This document shows, piece after piece, positions 1 through 11,615 of a stretch of DNA of 64,000 nucleotides. Each line of letters starts with the position of its first letter. Positions within the stretch are counted from its first letter, which is position 1. The position numbers were made by a program, and so were the translations under genes. This DNA is from Hordeum vulgare subsp. vulgare. Lineage: Eukaryota > Streptophyta > Magnoliopsida > Poales > Poaceae. A model generated the notes under the pieces. The model did not search any database, had not been told where the DNA came from, and was given only the letters and a program-made list of their open reading frames with translations. Where the stretch lies: contig NC_058520.1 in the NCBI RefSeq assembly GCF_904849725.1, positions 400,781,993 to 400,845,992 on the forward strand. Direction: 5' to 3'.

Positions 1-97
1 TCCATTAAATCATATAAAATGTTGCCAAAAATATGTGAAAGCTGTATAATATTGGCATGGAACAATCAAAAATTATATATAAGACGGAGACATATTA
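1..97 (-). repeat. 3' LTR fragment of Gypsy element F (cut by window edge)
   Basis: On the minus strand the LTR would begin near 97, where the usual TGATACGTC opening has decayed to TAATATGTC. The next bases (98-115) are the purine-rich GGGGATGC tract, read on the minus strand, that precedes the 3' LTR in this kind of Gypsy element. The same arrangement recurs at 34845 (element C) and, in the opposite orientation, at 11601-11616 (E1). Only the first 97 bp of the LTR are inside the window. Confidence 0.7.
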
Positions 98-859
98 GCA
101 TCCCCATGCTTAATTCCTGCTCGTCCTCGAGTAGGTAAATGAAAAAAAAGTTAATTTTTGATGTGGAATGTTACCTAACATAATATTGATCATATATCTA
201 ATCATGTCATGAATATTAAGATACAAGTGATTCAAGAGAATAGTCTATCATTTGACAAAAAGACATACATACTCCGGTTTACTAGCAAACAATCATGTCC
301 TTTGAAAATAACAATGCTTGAAGAATCTTGTCCCTACAAAATCATATGGCATGTCATGCTTGGTCTTCCTAGCATAAGGTATAAATCATGAGCACCCCGA
401 TGTCAAATCAAGTAATTGGATCATACTTTTTAACACGCTTTGGTTTTTTACTACTCACTCAATACATGAGTGTGAAACATGTATATAGTGTAAAGGTGGA
501 ATATAATATGATGGTAGGTTTCAAAGGGGTAAATGTGAAGAAGAACGTCTCGCATTAACTTGGCGTATCAACGGGCTATGGAGATGCCCATCAATAGATA
601 TCAATGCAAGGAATAGGGATTGCCATGCAACGGATGCACTAGAGCTATAAGTGTATGAAAGCTCGACTAAAGCTAAGTGGGTGTGCATCAAACTTGCTTA
701 CTCATGAAGACCTTAGGCATTTGAGGAAGCCCATCACCGGAATATATAAGCCAAGCTCTATAATGAAAAATTCCCACTAGCATATGAAAGTGAAAAAACA
801 AGAGACTCTCTATATGAAGAGCATGGTGCTACTTTGAAGCACAAGTGTGGAATTACCAT

Positions 860-957
860 GCCCCTTTTCTCTTTTCTCTCACATTTTTTCTTTCTTTCTC
901 TTTTTCTTTCTCTTTTTTCTTTCTTTTTTTCTTTTTTCCTTTCTTTTCTTTTTATTT
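860..957 (-). repeat. Long pyrimidine (CTTT/T-rich) tract in element F
   Basis: About 100 bp of almost pure pyrimidine on the plus strand, so purine-rich in the element's sense strand. It produces spurious Ser/Phe-rich and Lys/Glu-rich reading frames on the two strands. A similar tract sits at the comparable place in element C (about 35650-35722). Confidence 0.85.
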
Positions 958-2899
958 GGAGTCTCATCCCGACTTGTGGGGGAATCATAGTCTCCATCAT
1001 CCTTTCCTCACCCGGAAAATGCTCTAATAATGAATAATGATGATCATCATAGTTCTATTTACTTACAACTCAATATTACAAGTCGATACCTAGAACAAAG
1101 TATGACTCTATATGCATGCCTCTGGCAGTGTACCAGGATGTGCAATGATCTAACATAGCTAGGACATAAAAAAATGGACAATCCATGGATATATCATGCT
1201 AGCTATCTTACGATCATGCAAAGCAATATGACAATGAATGCTCAAGTCATCAAAACGGAAGCGATGTAAGTTGCATGGCAATATATCTCGGAATGGCTAT
1301 GGAAAGGCCATAATAGGTATGTATGGTGGCTGTTTTGAGGAAGATATAATAAGGATATGTGTGATAGAGTGTATTATATCAAGGGGTTTGGATGCACCTG
1401 TGAAGTTTTCACCAACTTTCTAGGTGAGAAAGGGCAATGCATGGTACCATAGAGGCTAGCAAATTGCGGAAAGGTAAAAGTGCGTATATCCAAGGATTAA
1501 CATTAGTCACAAAAAACTCACATACTTATTGCAAGATTTTATTAGATCTCTAGAAGCAAAGCACTACTTGCATGCCCCTAGGGAGAAGGTTGGGAGGAGT
1601 TAACAGTCGCGTGACTCCGATTATAACACCACAAAGGATTTCAATCAAGGATAAATTATGCTCCAACTTCATCGCATAACCAAAGACTATACTTGCATGC
1701 TTCGGGAATCACAAACCTTAACATCAACATTCTTACTAATCCACAATCATCAACTAGTGCAACACATATTACTATCTTAATGTTACAAAACTATTGGAAG
1801 GAATCAAACATATCGTACCCAGTGATCCAGAAGTTTTACGTAGGATTTTATGACTAACCATGTAAATGACCCGTTCCTTTTGACTCTCTAAATAGATACA
1901 AGTGAATAATGAGAGTTTAATTATTTATACAAAATACAATGCTCTTATAAATATAAGTGAAGGATAAGTGCATTCTACAAAAAATGGTTTTCTATACATA
2001 GAGAAACACGCAATCCAAACTTCAAAGGATATAAGTGAAGCACATGAAGCATTCTATAAAGCCATACTCAAAAGATATAAGTGAAGTGCAATGAACATTA
2101 TATAAATCAACCATGTACTATCACATACCATCATGGTGCATAAAATAAAAGTAAAAACTAAACACAAAATACACTCCAAGATTTATGCATATCACGTGAA
2201 CGAAAGAAAGAAAAAAACATACCGATACTTGTTGAACAAAGATGGGATGCCTTCCGGGGCATCCCCAAGATTAGACACTTGATTCTCCTTGGATATTTAA
2301 TTGGGGCGCCTTGGGAATCGCCAAGCTTGAACTCTTGCCTCTCCTCCGTCTCGTCATATCGATACCTCCTCGAACTTTGAACACTTCATCCACACAAAAC
2401 TTAATAGAAAACTTGTGAGATTTGTTAGTATAATAATGCAAATTACTACCTTAAGTATTGTTGCAAACCCATTCATATTTTGTTTTTACCTGATATATAC
2501 TGTAATATAACTTCTCCATGGATTATATCATCGACATAATCGATGGTTTCATCAAAACGAGCAAAACAATGGATCAAAAACAGAATTTGTCAAAAATAGG
2601 ACAGCCTGTAGTAATCTGAACATTGACCATACTTATGTAACTTCCAACATTCTAAAAAATTATTAATAAATTTTAAATTTGCATAGAATTACTGTGTAAA
2701 AATTTCAGAAAGTTTCGACATTCCAGTAAAAAATGCTAATTCATGCACTACAGCCAAAGTTTCTGTTTTTGGACCACACATACCAACAAGCAATCTAATC
2801 ATCCTAAAGGAAAATCTTGGCACATTATTTTTATAATACAATGCATTTTTACATGGTTATAATTATTTTTGTTATAAACTCATTAAAAAAATCTACATT

Positions 2900-3215
2900 A
2901 TGTCCATGATCATGAACACAAGTCCTCAAGGTCGACCCTCACTTCCCCAATGCATAACCTTCCAGTGGCTTCTATTTTTGAAAAAGTTTTAAGTTCCCCT
3001 ATATTATTTTTGTTTCTAAACATTTTAAATCCACTCAACAGAAATAAATGATATTTAAAACTTCTAGGTTGTCTCCCTGGTAGCGCTTTCTTTAAATCCA
3101 TTAAGCTAGGCATAAAGTGCTCAAGTAATGGATTCACCCGGATCCCAAGGTATATCAAAGCCAATTTTGATTAACAATGATTTGTAATTTAGTAGTGAGG
3201 GCAAAGCAACATATA
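2900..3215 (-). other. Noncoding block of F shared with element C
   Basis: An 84-codon open frame crosses this block but shows no recognisable protein. The stretch around 3060-3125 (plus-strand GGTTGTCTCCCT, then GCTAGGC) also occurs in C at about 37695-37745, in the same position relative to the coding region. I read it as conserved noncoding sequence just downstream of the coding region, not as a gene. Confidence 0.5.
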
Positions 3216-3407
3216 TCATGAAATGACAAAGTATAACTCTCTTCTATGCATCGGCATGTCATAAAAGAACAATTCATGCACATCAAGTAAATGCCAATAC
3301 ATAGCATAAGCAACTTCTTGCAATTCTATCGTGTTGGAAACATACAGAGGTGGAGATGTAGTTCCTCTCTCATAATAATTGCAAGTAGGAGAAGCAAGCA
3401 CATGCAT
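3216..3407 (-). pseudogene. Frameshifted C-terminal part of the unknown F ORF
   Basis: This 63-codon frame is offset from the main F frame and continues it after a frameshift near 3330-3400. It reads NYYERG and later HELFFYDMPMHRR. Element C has a comparable sequence, NYYEKG followed by NELFYCNITMHRK, downstream of its gag segment at 37741-38030. The shared peptide suggests a real C-terminal module in this group of non-autonomous elements. Function unknown. The frameshift position is approximate. Confidence 0.5.
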
Positions 3408-4459
3408 ATTATATCCATAAAATCATCATGTGTAATGGTAAAACGCAACCCATCAATATAATCCTTCATAAGAGCAAACTTCTCTAAAATAGTGTAGTTC
3501 ATAGGATTCAAAAAGACAATAGGACTATCATGCGTGGGTGGAATAGAAACAACTTCATTATTAACATAAGTAACTATAGCAAGTTCATCTTCACAAGCAT
3601 AATTCATATGGGAATCTTGGCCACAAGCATAGCAAGCATCAAATTCATCAAAAAGGGATATTTCAAAAGAATTAATGGGATCATAGAAGTCATCATAGCA
3701 TTCATCCTTCGGTAAGCACAAAGGGAAATTAAACAATGTATGAGTTGAAGAGTTACTCTCATTAGATGGTGAGCACGAGTATCTAATACTCTCTTCCTCC
3801 CTTTGTTATTCGTTCCCCTCCTCATCTTTTTCATCTAATGAGCTCACAATTTCAGCAATTTCCTCTTCCATAGATTCCTGCAAAATATTAGTTTCTTCCA
3901 AGGCAGCACACATTCTCTCAATAAATTCATTAATATGGGAGTTTTATTCATAATTATCATAGTAATATTTAAGTATGGCAAATTTTCCAGATTCGTAAAG
4001 AATAGCATCATACTTTTCAATCAAAGAAGCAATTTCATAAGCACCCTTAAAAGCAACGAATTATTTTATTTGTTCCACATCATAGTAATCATATAAACCA
4101 TTAGCATAAGAAACCAAGGTTTCATTGTCACTAAATTCACATTGAAAGGGAAGGTGTGAAGTCTCCATCTTAGAACAACCAGTATAATCACACCTCAAGC
4201 ATAAATTGCAAGCATACCAACGCAACATTTTAATTTGATCCCTTAAGTGTTTCCCTTTTTGAGTCAAGCGATAATCCCTAAAATACTCACATTGATCTGA
4301 CATGTATCCCATAATCAAGTTAAACGGGGAATTCTCGGGATTATCAAAGTAGTATTTAATGTTTTCCACATAACCATCATCGTGGGTTTCAGGAGGTTCC
4401 CCATCTCCATGAGTAGCAAGTACAACTATTTTTTTGGGTGTTTCGTGTTCCATATTCAT
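3326..4459 (-). pseudogene. Unknown ORF of element F with Cys cluster and CCHC zinc knuckle
   Basis: One minus-strand frame runs about 378 codons from an ATG at 4459 (or 4453) to a stop just before 3326, broken by three TAA stops (4061-4063, near 3947, near 3806). The N-terminal 132 residues hold a Cys cluster at residues 84, 87, 90, 95 and 107 with His102. A later part has a perfect CX2CX4HX4C knuckle, CYACGQDSHMNYAC, at 3593-3634. Much of the remainder is acidic (Asp/Glu-rich). There is no protease, polymerase or integrase signature. The place of the frame, next to the primer site, is where gag normally lies, so a nucleic-acid-binding gag-like or accessory protein is possible, but I do not recognise the family and assign no function. 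I recall similar hypothetical proteins from Triticeae repeats; this is memory, not a search. Confidence 0.65.
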
Positions 4460-4554
4460 AATTAAAGATATAAAACAACTAATAACATAAAATAAAAATT
4501 ACTTAGTGATCAAGCAAACAAGCACACACGAGAATATTCACCCCACACTATTGC

Positions 4555-4572
4555 TCCCCGGCAACGGAGCCA
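4555..4572 (-). other. Primer binding site of element F (tRNA-Asp type)
   Basis: Minus-strand TGGCTCCGTTGCCGGGGA differs at one base from the TGGCGCCGTTGCCGGGGA seen in A2 at 7749-7766. It lies about 12 bp inside the LTR end at 4584. This primer type is characteristic of the Athila lineage. Confidence 0.8.
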
Positions 4573-4583
4573 GGAAAACATCT

Positions 4584-4827
4584 TCATAACCCACAAGTAT
4601 AGGGGATCGTTTCTGGCCCTTTTCGATAAATAAGAGTGTGGAACCCAACAAGGAGATAAAGGTAGAACAGATATTCCCTCAAGTTCTATCGACCACCGAT
4701 ACAACTCTATGCACAATTAACGTTTGCTTTAACCTAAAAAAAGAATAAAACAAGAAGTACTTAGTAGGTGCAATAGATAGGTTTGCAAGAAGAACTAAGA
4801 TTGATCCCCTATACTTGTGGGTCATCA
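4584..4827. repeat. Two Athila-type LTR ends back to back
   Basis: The left end is the 3' terminus of F's 5' LTR in minus orientation; the right end is an LTR terminus of the same style in plus orientation, finishing GTGGGTCATCA at 4827. Together they form a perfect 20-bp inverted repeat (4589-4608 and 4803-4822, CCCACAAGTATAGGGGATC in the left arm) about 194 bp apart. No primer site follows 4827. Both LTRs are therefore truncated and fused near 4735-4800. The remaining 4828-4921 is unassigned. Confidence 0.65.
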
Positions 4828-4921
4828 TTGAGCACCATGTTTAAGTAGAGAGTTACAGCGGGGAAAAGAGGTGTTACACTGATGCATAGAGGGGGAGAGA
4901 GATGGTGTTGACGGCGACCAG

Positions 4922-7305
4922 TGTCAGGACCCCGATCCTATGTCATAAGAACCCAGCGTGTAACATATCACATCACTTTGCGGCCTCATGCACGGTAAAC
5001 TCCACGGCTGCCACCTTATCTTGGCCGGGACCATTTGCGTATTTTGGCTCATATGAATGTATGGCTACCATTCGAATGACAAAGAACCCAGGTCGACATG
5101 ACTAGTTATAAACCCAAGTGGCACATCCGTACAAGGACAAGCATACATAACCTAGCAAAGCAGGTGTCGGTCAACAGCGTGTGTAGACGAGTCGTAGCAA
5201 GCTACATGGACTCCATTACACCGCGTGACATTTCCCCTAGGGGACAGAAATAGCAGCAAAGATGGATACATGTCGGTCAATCAATGTGTCCCGAGAAGTA
5301 GCAAACTACCAAGGCTCGGTGGAAGCACAAAGAGGCATTTCCCTGTAAAGAGTACTACTAAAGGCACACAACTAGGTGTCGAATCCCACACATACCAATG
5401 CATTTCAAACATACACACAATATGCACGATATGTGTAGATACAACATGGCATCACAACATAACTCTACAACACATCATTTAATTAGAGGGCTCCAAAGAG
5501 CCAACTTAGTATATTGTTACAAACAGAGGGGGTCACATGACCCAACATTCAGAGCATACAAACATCAAGCAAAAGTTTCATGTCTGGGTATAGACATCTA
5601 TTAAAAGCAGCTCTAAGAGCCTGAAAAGCTACAACGATCCTACCGTAGGAGCCAGACATCTGTCTGGGATTCCCAAGCTAACCTGGTCAATATCGAACTT
5701 CACATACAAAACCAATAGCGAGACTGAAGTCACCTCTGCAAAAACATAATTAAGCAACCGTGACTACAAAGGTACTCAGCAAGACTTACATCAGAACTAT
5801 CTACATATGCATCATTTTCAAGAAAGGGGATTGTGGAGTTTATTGTAGCAAGCCAGCTTTGACTCTTGGCTAACCTGTACTACGACCATGAACTCTTTCT
5901 TTTAGGTGGGATAACGCACACGAGTCCACATATAAACCAAATCAATACGCCACTATGGACCCACTCTCGTCTCCCTACGATAAGACCATTTATAGCACTC
6001 ACACTTATATTGCGCATTTTAGAGTATCCATTTCACTTGTCTATTAACCATATAAGTGTCCAAGTGGTCCATATCAGAGGATGCGGCTAGTCGAACAGAT
6101 CAATCACCCTGCAGGGGTATGCTTCTTCACATATGCTCCCGCCACTTATCGCCATGTGCACGTCATGCACCTCGGCAACCTTCAAGAAAAAGCCCAGCGA
6201 GGGAGTCAGCCACGGACGTTAACTTACAATGACTCACACCCAAGGCAGTCGCCTATCTGAGTTGGAACCCATAATGAAAGTCCGGTCAGGGTTTCCAATA
6301 TGGCCTCAAACATTGTGAGCAGGGCCCCAAACCGGTCCTGACTGGGCCGTTCGTCCACTTCGGAGGCCCAACCACACCTATCAACATTTCGAACTACTGC
6401 GACTCCTGGACTGAGAACAGGGAAGTCAATAGGTCGAGAGAGCTCAAGTTACGGGAGCCCAATGTGCGGTAGTATGTTGTCTTGGGACACAGACACAAGA
6501 TCTCGGGACCTAAGAGCAGTTTCAATGAGACAACCCACCATGTACTCCTACATGGCCTCTCATCGCTACCTTTACCAAAACAGATTCACACACTTAGCTT
6601 TCACACAGTAGGTCAGGATCACAACCATTCCAATTCATCACCCAGATGGATCACACCCGACACAACTCTAGTCATAGCAGGCACAGTAGGCAGACATGTA
6701 TGAGTAAGCACAACAAGGCTCAAGCAGTTGCTACTCATGCTAAGTGGTTTCAACTATTTAGTGTGGCAAAAACAGGTCATGCAGAGGAATGGGTTCAACT
6801 ACCAAAACATATAACAGTTGAATTGTTGTTGTCCTAATGCAGTCAAAGAGAGGAGGAGCGAGAGAGTGGGATTGTATCTGGATGCTCATGGGGGTTTGCT
6901 TGCCTGACAGTTCTGAAGATAACAATGAATCTTCGTTGGTGTCAGCAATCACAACATCGAAACCATCATCTATCGAGAGTGAACAAACACCGGCAATAGA
7001 AAAAGAACAACATTCAATTCAAGAAAATGCAACATTATGTTGCATGAGATGACATGGCAATATGATGTTGTTTGAGATAATGCATCTAGCAACAACATTA
7101 AAAGGAGTTGGTTTGAACCAAAGGTTCAAATTCAAACTTCATATGTGGTTATTTAAATGACATTTATTTGATTTGTCCAAAATAGAGGACAAAAGTTGTT
7201 CTAACATGCATGAAAACGTCGTAAACAGATTCTTTGGATTTTTTTTGATATTTTTCATATATAACTTATTTTTTCCTCCGAGATATAGTTTATTTTCTAT
7301 GATTT
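4922..7305. repeat. Truncated Gypsy LTR G (opens TGTCAGGACCCCGA)
   Basis: The sequence begins with a clean TG-type LTR start at 4922 and runs about 2.4 kb without a coding region; the short open frames have no family signature. I recognise it as a Gypsy-type LTR family common in wheat-group genomes, but cannot name it safely. It stops abruptly at 7305, where it joins gag sequence of A2 through a short shared TAGAAC. No matching target duplication or second LTR is visible. Orientation is undecided. Confidence 0.6.
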
Positions 7306-7308
7306 TTA

Positions 7309-7671
7309 GAACTTTTGATGAAATTTCAATTTCAACCGATTGTAGTCCCATGATCCAGTATCATCACATAGCTTGTACCATGTCAACGCCTTATCCTTCA
7401 AAGATAAAGGAAATACCTTCTTCTTGACCTCATCCTTGGGAAAACCCGCAAGCTTAAATAAACCACAAACTTCATCTACATAGATCAGATGCAAGTCTGG
7501 ATGTGATGTTCCATCTCCTGTAAAAGGATTAGCCAGCAGTTTCTCAAGCATACCCGAAGGAAATTCAAAGCAAATATTTTCAGTAGGTGCAGCAGGTTGA
7601 GGAGCAACTCTTTGTGCTTCCGTTCGAGGTGAAGATACCCCGAACAAGCCCCTTAAAAGATTAGTATCCAT
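7309..7671 (-). pseudogene. gag: Truncated Athila-type gag (A2)
   Basis: About 120 codons are open from an ATG at 7671 to the junction at 7309. The reading matches the gag of element A almost throughout: GMLEKLLANPFTGDG, then CGLFKLAGFP, then the LKDKALTWYKL region typical of Gypsy gag proteins. It lacks the rest of the capsid and any zinc-knuckle part. Unlike A, this copy is not interrupted by B, so it shows the uninterrupted join across A's B insertion point. Gag would form the virus-like particle; this fragment cannot. I preferred 7671 over an in-frame ATG at 7686 by comparison with A's start. Confidence 0.8.
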
Positions 7672-7748
7672 AGTGATAAGTGACAATAAATTTCATCACA
7701 CTATATGAATGTTTCCTTACCAAGTTCCACTTACCAAAGGCGCTTCAC

Positions 7749-7766
7749 TCCCCGGCAACGGCGCCA
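7749..7766 (-). other. Primer binding site of A2
   Basis: Minus-strand TGGCGCCGTTGCCGGGGA, the tRNA-Asp-complementary primer site of Athila-lineage Gypsy elements, 11 bp inside the LTR end at 7778. Confidence 0.9.
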
Positions 7767-7777
7767 GAAAAGAGTCT

Positions 7778-9283
7778 TGATGACCCACAAGTATAGGGGA
7801 TGAATCGTAGTCCTTTCGATAAGTAAGAGTGTCGAACCCAACGAGGAGCGGAAGGATCTGACAAGTCGTTTTCAGCAAGGTAAAATCTGCAGGCACTGAA
7901 ATTGTCGATAACAAGTGATTGTGTGGTGAGATGATTTGTAGCAAGCAACAAGTAACAAAAGGAGCAACGGTGCAGCAAAGTGGCCCAATCCCTTTTGTAG
8001 CAAGGGACAAGTCTGGACAAAGTCTCATAGGAGGAAAAACGCTCCCGAGGACACACGAGAATTTCTTTCATGCTAGTTTTCATCATGTTCATATGATTCG
8101 CATTTGTTACTTTGATAGTTTGATATGTGGGTGGACTGGCGCTTGGGTACTGCCCTTACTTGGACAAGAATCCCACTTATGATTAACCCCTCTCGCAAAG
8201 AAGAATTAAGACAAAGTCTAACCATAGCATTAAACTAGTGGATCCAAATCAGCCCCTTACGAAGTAATGCATAAACTAGGGTTTAAGCTTCTGTCACTCT
8301 AGCAACCCATCATCTACTTACTACTTCCCAATGCCTTCCTCTAGGCCCAAATAATGGTGAAGTGTTATGTAGTCGATGTTCACATAACACCACTAGAGGA
8401 AAAACAACATACAACATATCAAAATACCGAACGAATACCAAATTCACATGACTACTATTAGCATGACTTATCCCATGTCCTCAGGAACAAAAGTAACTAC
8501 TCACAAAGCATAATCATATTCATGACCAGAGAGGTAATGAGTAGCATCAAGGATCTGAACATAAACTCTTCCACCAAATAATCTAACTAGCATCAACTAC
8601 AAAGAGTAATCAACACTACTAGCAACCTTACAAGTACCAATCGGAGTCGTGAGACGGAGATTGGTTACAAGTGATGAACTAGGGTTTGGAAATGAGATGG
8701 TGCTGATGAAGATGTTGATGGTGACGAGTCCTCTCCGATGAGAGGAGTGTTGGTGATGACGATGGGAACGATTTACCCCTCCGGGAGGGAAGTTTCCCCG
8801 GCAAGATCGTCTTACTGGAGCTCTAGATTGGTTCTGCTCAAGTTCCGCCTCGTGGCGGCGGCAAAACCATGAAAAAGTTCCTCCTTGATTTTTTCCTGGA
8901 CGAAACCCTCCATATAGCAAAAGAGGTGGGCAAGTGGGCCAGCAGGGTACCCACAAGCCCCCATCGCGCGTCCTGGGGGGTGGCAGCGCCGTGTAGGCTT
9001 GTGGCCACCCCGTGGCGCCCCTCTGGCACTTCTTCGGCCCAGTATTTTTCATAAATCAGGAAAAAATCCTCGATGATTTTTACGGCGTTTGGAGTTGCGT
9101 AGAATAGGTATCTCAAACTTGCTCCACTTTCAGGCCAGAATTCCAGTTGCCGGCATTCTCCCTCTTCATGTAAACCTTGCAAAATAAGAGAGAAGAGGCA
9201 TAAGAATTGTACCGTGAAGTGAAATAACAGCCCAAGAAGTGATAAATATCAACATGAAAACATGATGCAAAATGGACGTATCA
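7778..9283 (-). repeat. 5' LTR of A2 (1506 bp)
   Basis: Plus-strand boundaries are TGATGACCCACAAG at 7778 and GGACGTATCA ending at 9283, so the LTR reads TGATACGTCC...TGGGTCATCA on the minus strand. It is the same family as the two LTRs of A (39007-40532 and 56800-58329). The base after 9283 is already E1 sequence; no target duplication can be tested because the other end is deleted. Confidence 0.88.
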
Positions 9284-11615
9284 ACCCCAAGCTAATATCC
9301 AAGGAAGACTCAAGCTTCTAAGCTTGGTGATACCTCGGAAGGCATCCGTCTTTCGTATCCAATGCTATTGGTATATATTACTTGGAGTTATATTTGTATT
9401 CATCACATAATATATATTTTTTCTTGGTGCATCATTTTATTTTGTTAAAATTTTATTTTTGTTATTTATAATCATGTTTCTCATTGAAAAGTACCAAAAT
9501 TGCCTTGAGGATGCTTGAATTGCATGTTTTGATGTGTGCAATACAAAAAGAAACATTTGTTGTAGTATGTGAATTATGGAATTTTACTGGAATGTGGATA
9601 GTTTGTGAACGTTTTACACAAAGATTTTATACAAAAAAATTATCATGTCCTAAATTTTCAAAATTTTAGGAGTTACAAAATTACACTTTTGAAATGAATT
9701 TCTACACGGTATTCTATTTGGAAAGATTCTTGTCATAGTTTTATCATGTCTTAATTGGTAGATATAAATTGTTGAAATGATAGTACACAATACCTAATAT
9801 TTGAAAATTATTATGCACCTTGACATGGTATTACATAAAGTGGTGAATTTTTCTTATGTGTACTAACGTATCTCACGAGTTCTTTTTGAGTTTTGTGTGG
9901 ATGAAGCTTTTGAGACTTAGGTGAAACCGGGATATGAGAGGAATTAACAAGACACAAAAGCTCAAGCTTGGGGATTCCTACGGCACCCCAAGTGAATATT
10001 ACAAGCCGTCTCAAGCTTCTAAGCTTGGGAATGCTGTGCATCCCATCTCTCCTCGTCAACAACTATTTGTTAGCCTATGTTGATCCTAAGTTTTCATTTT
10101 TTTTCACATGATATGTGCTATTCTTGGAGTGTATTTTTGCTTTCTTTGTTGTATGGGAAAAATCTCAGACCTGAAAGTCTTGATTGAAAGAGATTCCTCA
10201 CATAGCTACTTAATTGTTTAACTACTCATTGATCTTCACTTATATATTTTTAAGAATTGTTTTATGTTCACTCTCATGCTTCACTTATATCCTAATAGAA
10301 AATGTTGAATGAATTGAATGTTATAAATGTGAAATTATATATGCTTCATATGCTTGTCACGTTGGGAGTAATGACTACACATACTAGGACTATAAGCGGT
10401 AAAATTTGTTGGAAGTTACCAAATAACACTATCACTTGAAAAATTGACTAAATAATATTGAAGGAAGATAGATTTAACATATAAATATACTATGTTGGAC
10501 ATCTTCTATGATTGCGAACCCCGATTAATTATTTTCAAACTTGATCAAATAGTTGATATTGTACTAGCAAAACAATGTAATGGTTATGTTTGTTTATATT
10601 CACATAGAAGTTATATTTTCATGGATCCTCTAACATGCGGTTCTTGCTTAGGACCTTTTTCTAGCAAAAAATTCGTACTAAGTAGAGAAACTACTCGTGC
10701 ATCCAAGAAACCATTAGACACAGTTTTTTTGCCATGAGAGTCCACCATATCTACCTATGTATTGACTAATATCCTTCAAGTAAGTTGTCATCGGTGCAAA
10801 AAGCAATAAAAATTGCTCCTAAATATGTATGATCTTTTATTGGAAGGAAAAATAAGCTTTGTATGAACTTGTGATGGTGAAGAAATAAAAGCGACAGATT
10901 GGATAATAAAGGTTGATATCACAAGGGGTAATATAATGTGATGTTCCTTTCCATTAAGAGTTTGCACATCCAAAAATAAAAAGTGCATGACAACCTATGC
11001 TTCCCTATGTGAAGGGCCTATCTTTTACTTTTTCTATTGGCTTTTATATATTTATGTTTATGCAAGAGTCAATAATGTTCATCCCCATTCCAATTTCTTA
11101 ATTCTTTAGTTGGCAAGATTCATGTGGTGGGGAAAGATCCAGGCACATACATCCAGTTGAATATTGGTGATCATCAGTCATTATTGTTGACATTATTCTA
11201 ATAAATAAGTTGGGAGGCGAAACACTTAGCCCATATCTTCCTATGTGTTTGACTAAAACTGTTTGTTCTAAAAATATGTTTTGAGTGTTATCAATCATGG
11301 AAGACTAAATGATAGTTCAGTATGTGAAATTTGCTAAATCAAAGCTCCTTCCTAGAAATAAGATGAATTGTAATTCTTTGAAGACTAAAAACATAATTTT
11401 TTGGTTTTCAAGAAAGTTTATGGTCTATACTTTAACATGTCAATAGCCTATTACTTGACCATGAGAAATTTATGAGAAAAGACTTGTTGTTTATGATGCT
11501 AGAGAAAGTTTATCATTGATCAAACTTATATACTATTCTAGCATCAACAATTCATAAATTACTTTTTTTATCATTTACCTACTCGAGGACAAGTAGGAAT
11601 TAAGCTTGGGGATGC
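9284..11615 (+). mobile_element. Element E1: 3' noncoding internal region of an Athila-like Gypsy (plus)
   Basis: This is 2.3 kb with no convincing coding sequence, ending in a purine-rich tract (TTAAGCTTGGGGATGC) directly before an LTR. Positions 9284-9360 resemble, in inverse orientation, F at about 2240-2340. Positions 10715-10860 resemble, in inverse orientation, the 3' noncoding region of A at about 41270-41412. It is thus the 3' noncoding part of a related element. The 5' part with any gag-pol is absent, replaced by A2 at 9283. Confidence 0.7.
11601..11615 (+). other. Polypurine tract of E1
   Basis: TAAGCTTGGGGATGC sits immediately before the LTR start at 11616, the expected plus-strand primer position. 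Confidence 0.75.

Larger units (their letters stand above)
98..4583 (-). mobile_element. Element F: internal region of a non-autonomous Athila-like Gypsy element
   Basis: The region lies between a 3' LTR end (97) and a primer binding site plus LTR end (4555-4584), both in minus orientation. No protease, reverse transcriptase or integrase is visible; the only coding trace is the unknown frame at 3216-4459. The 3' noncoding portion (98 to about 2900) is AT-rich and holds a long pyrimidine tract. A block near 3060-3120, containing GGTTGTCTCCCT on the plus strand, is shared with element C near 37698. The element therefore probably depended on proteins made by related autonomous Athila elements. 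That dependence is inference; the structure is seen directly. Confidence 0.75.
7306..9283 (-). mobile_element. Element A2: truncated Sabrina-like Athila Gypsy (5' LTR, PBS, gag start)
   Basis: In minus orientation this holds a 5' LTR, an Asp-type primer site and the first part of gag, all closely similar to element A at 56504-58329 and 47000-47190. It ends inside gag at 7306. Pol, the 3' LTR and the rest of gag are missing from this locus, so it is the 5' end of an element cut by a deletion. Confidence 0.88.

Noticed and set aside
834..1037. Ser/Phe-rich and Lys/Glu-rich open frames on both strands
   Set aside because: They are translations of a simple pyrimidine tract.
2910..3164. 84-codon frame in element F
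   Set aside because: It matches a noncoding block shared with C and has no protein features.
4584..4827. Small TIR transposon (MITE)
   Set aside because: The 20-bp inverted arms are recognisable LTR ends of the Athila type, so LTR fusion explains them better.
7173..7427. 84-codon plus-strand frame
   Set aside because: It spans the G/A2 junction and runs antisense to gag; it is a shadow frame.
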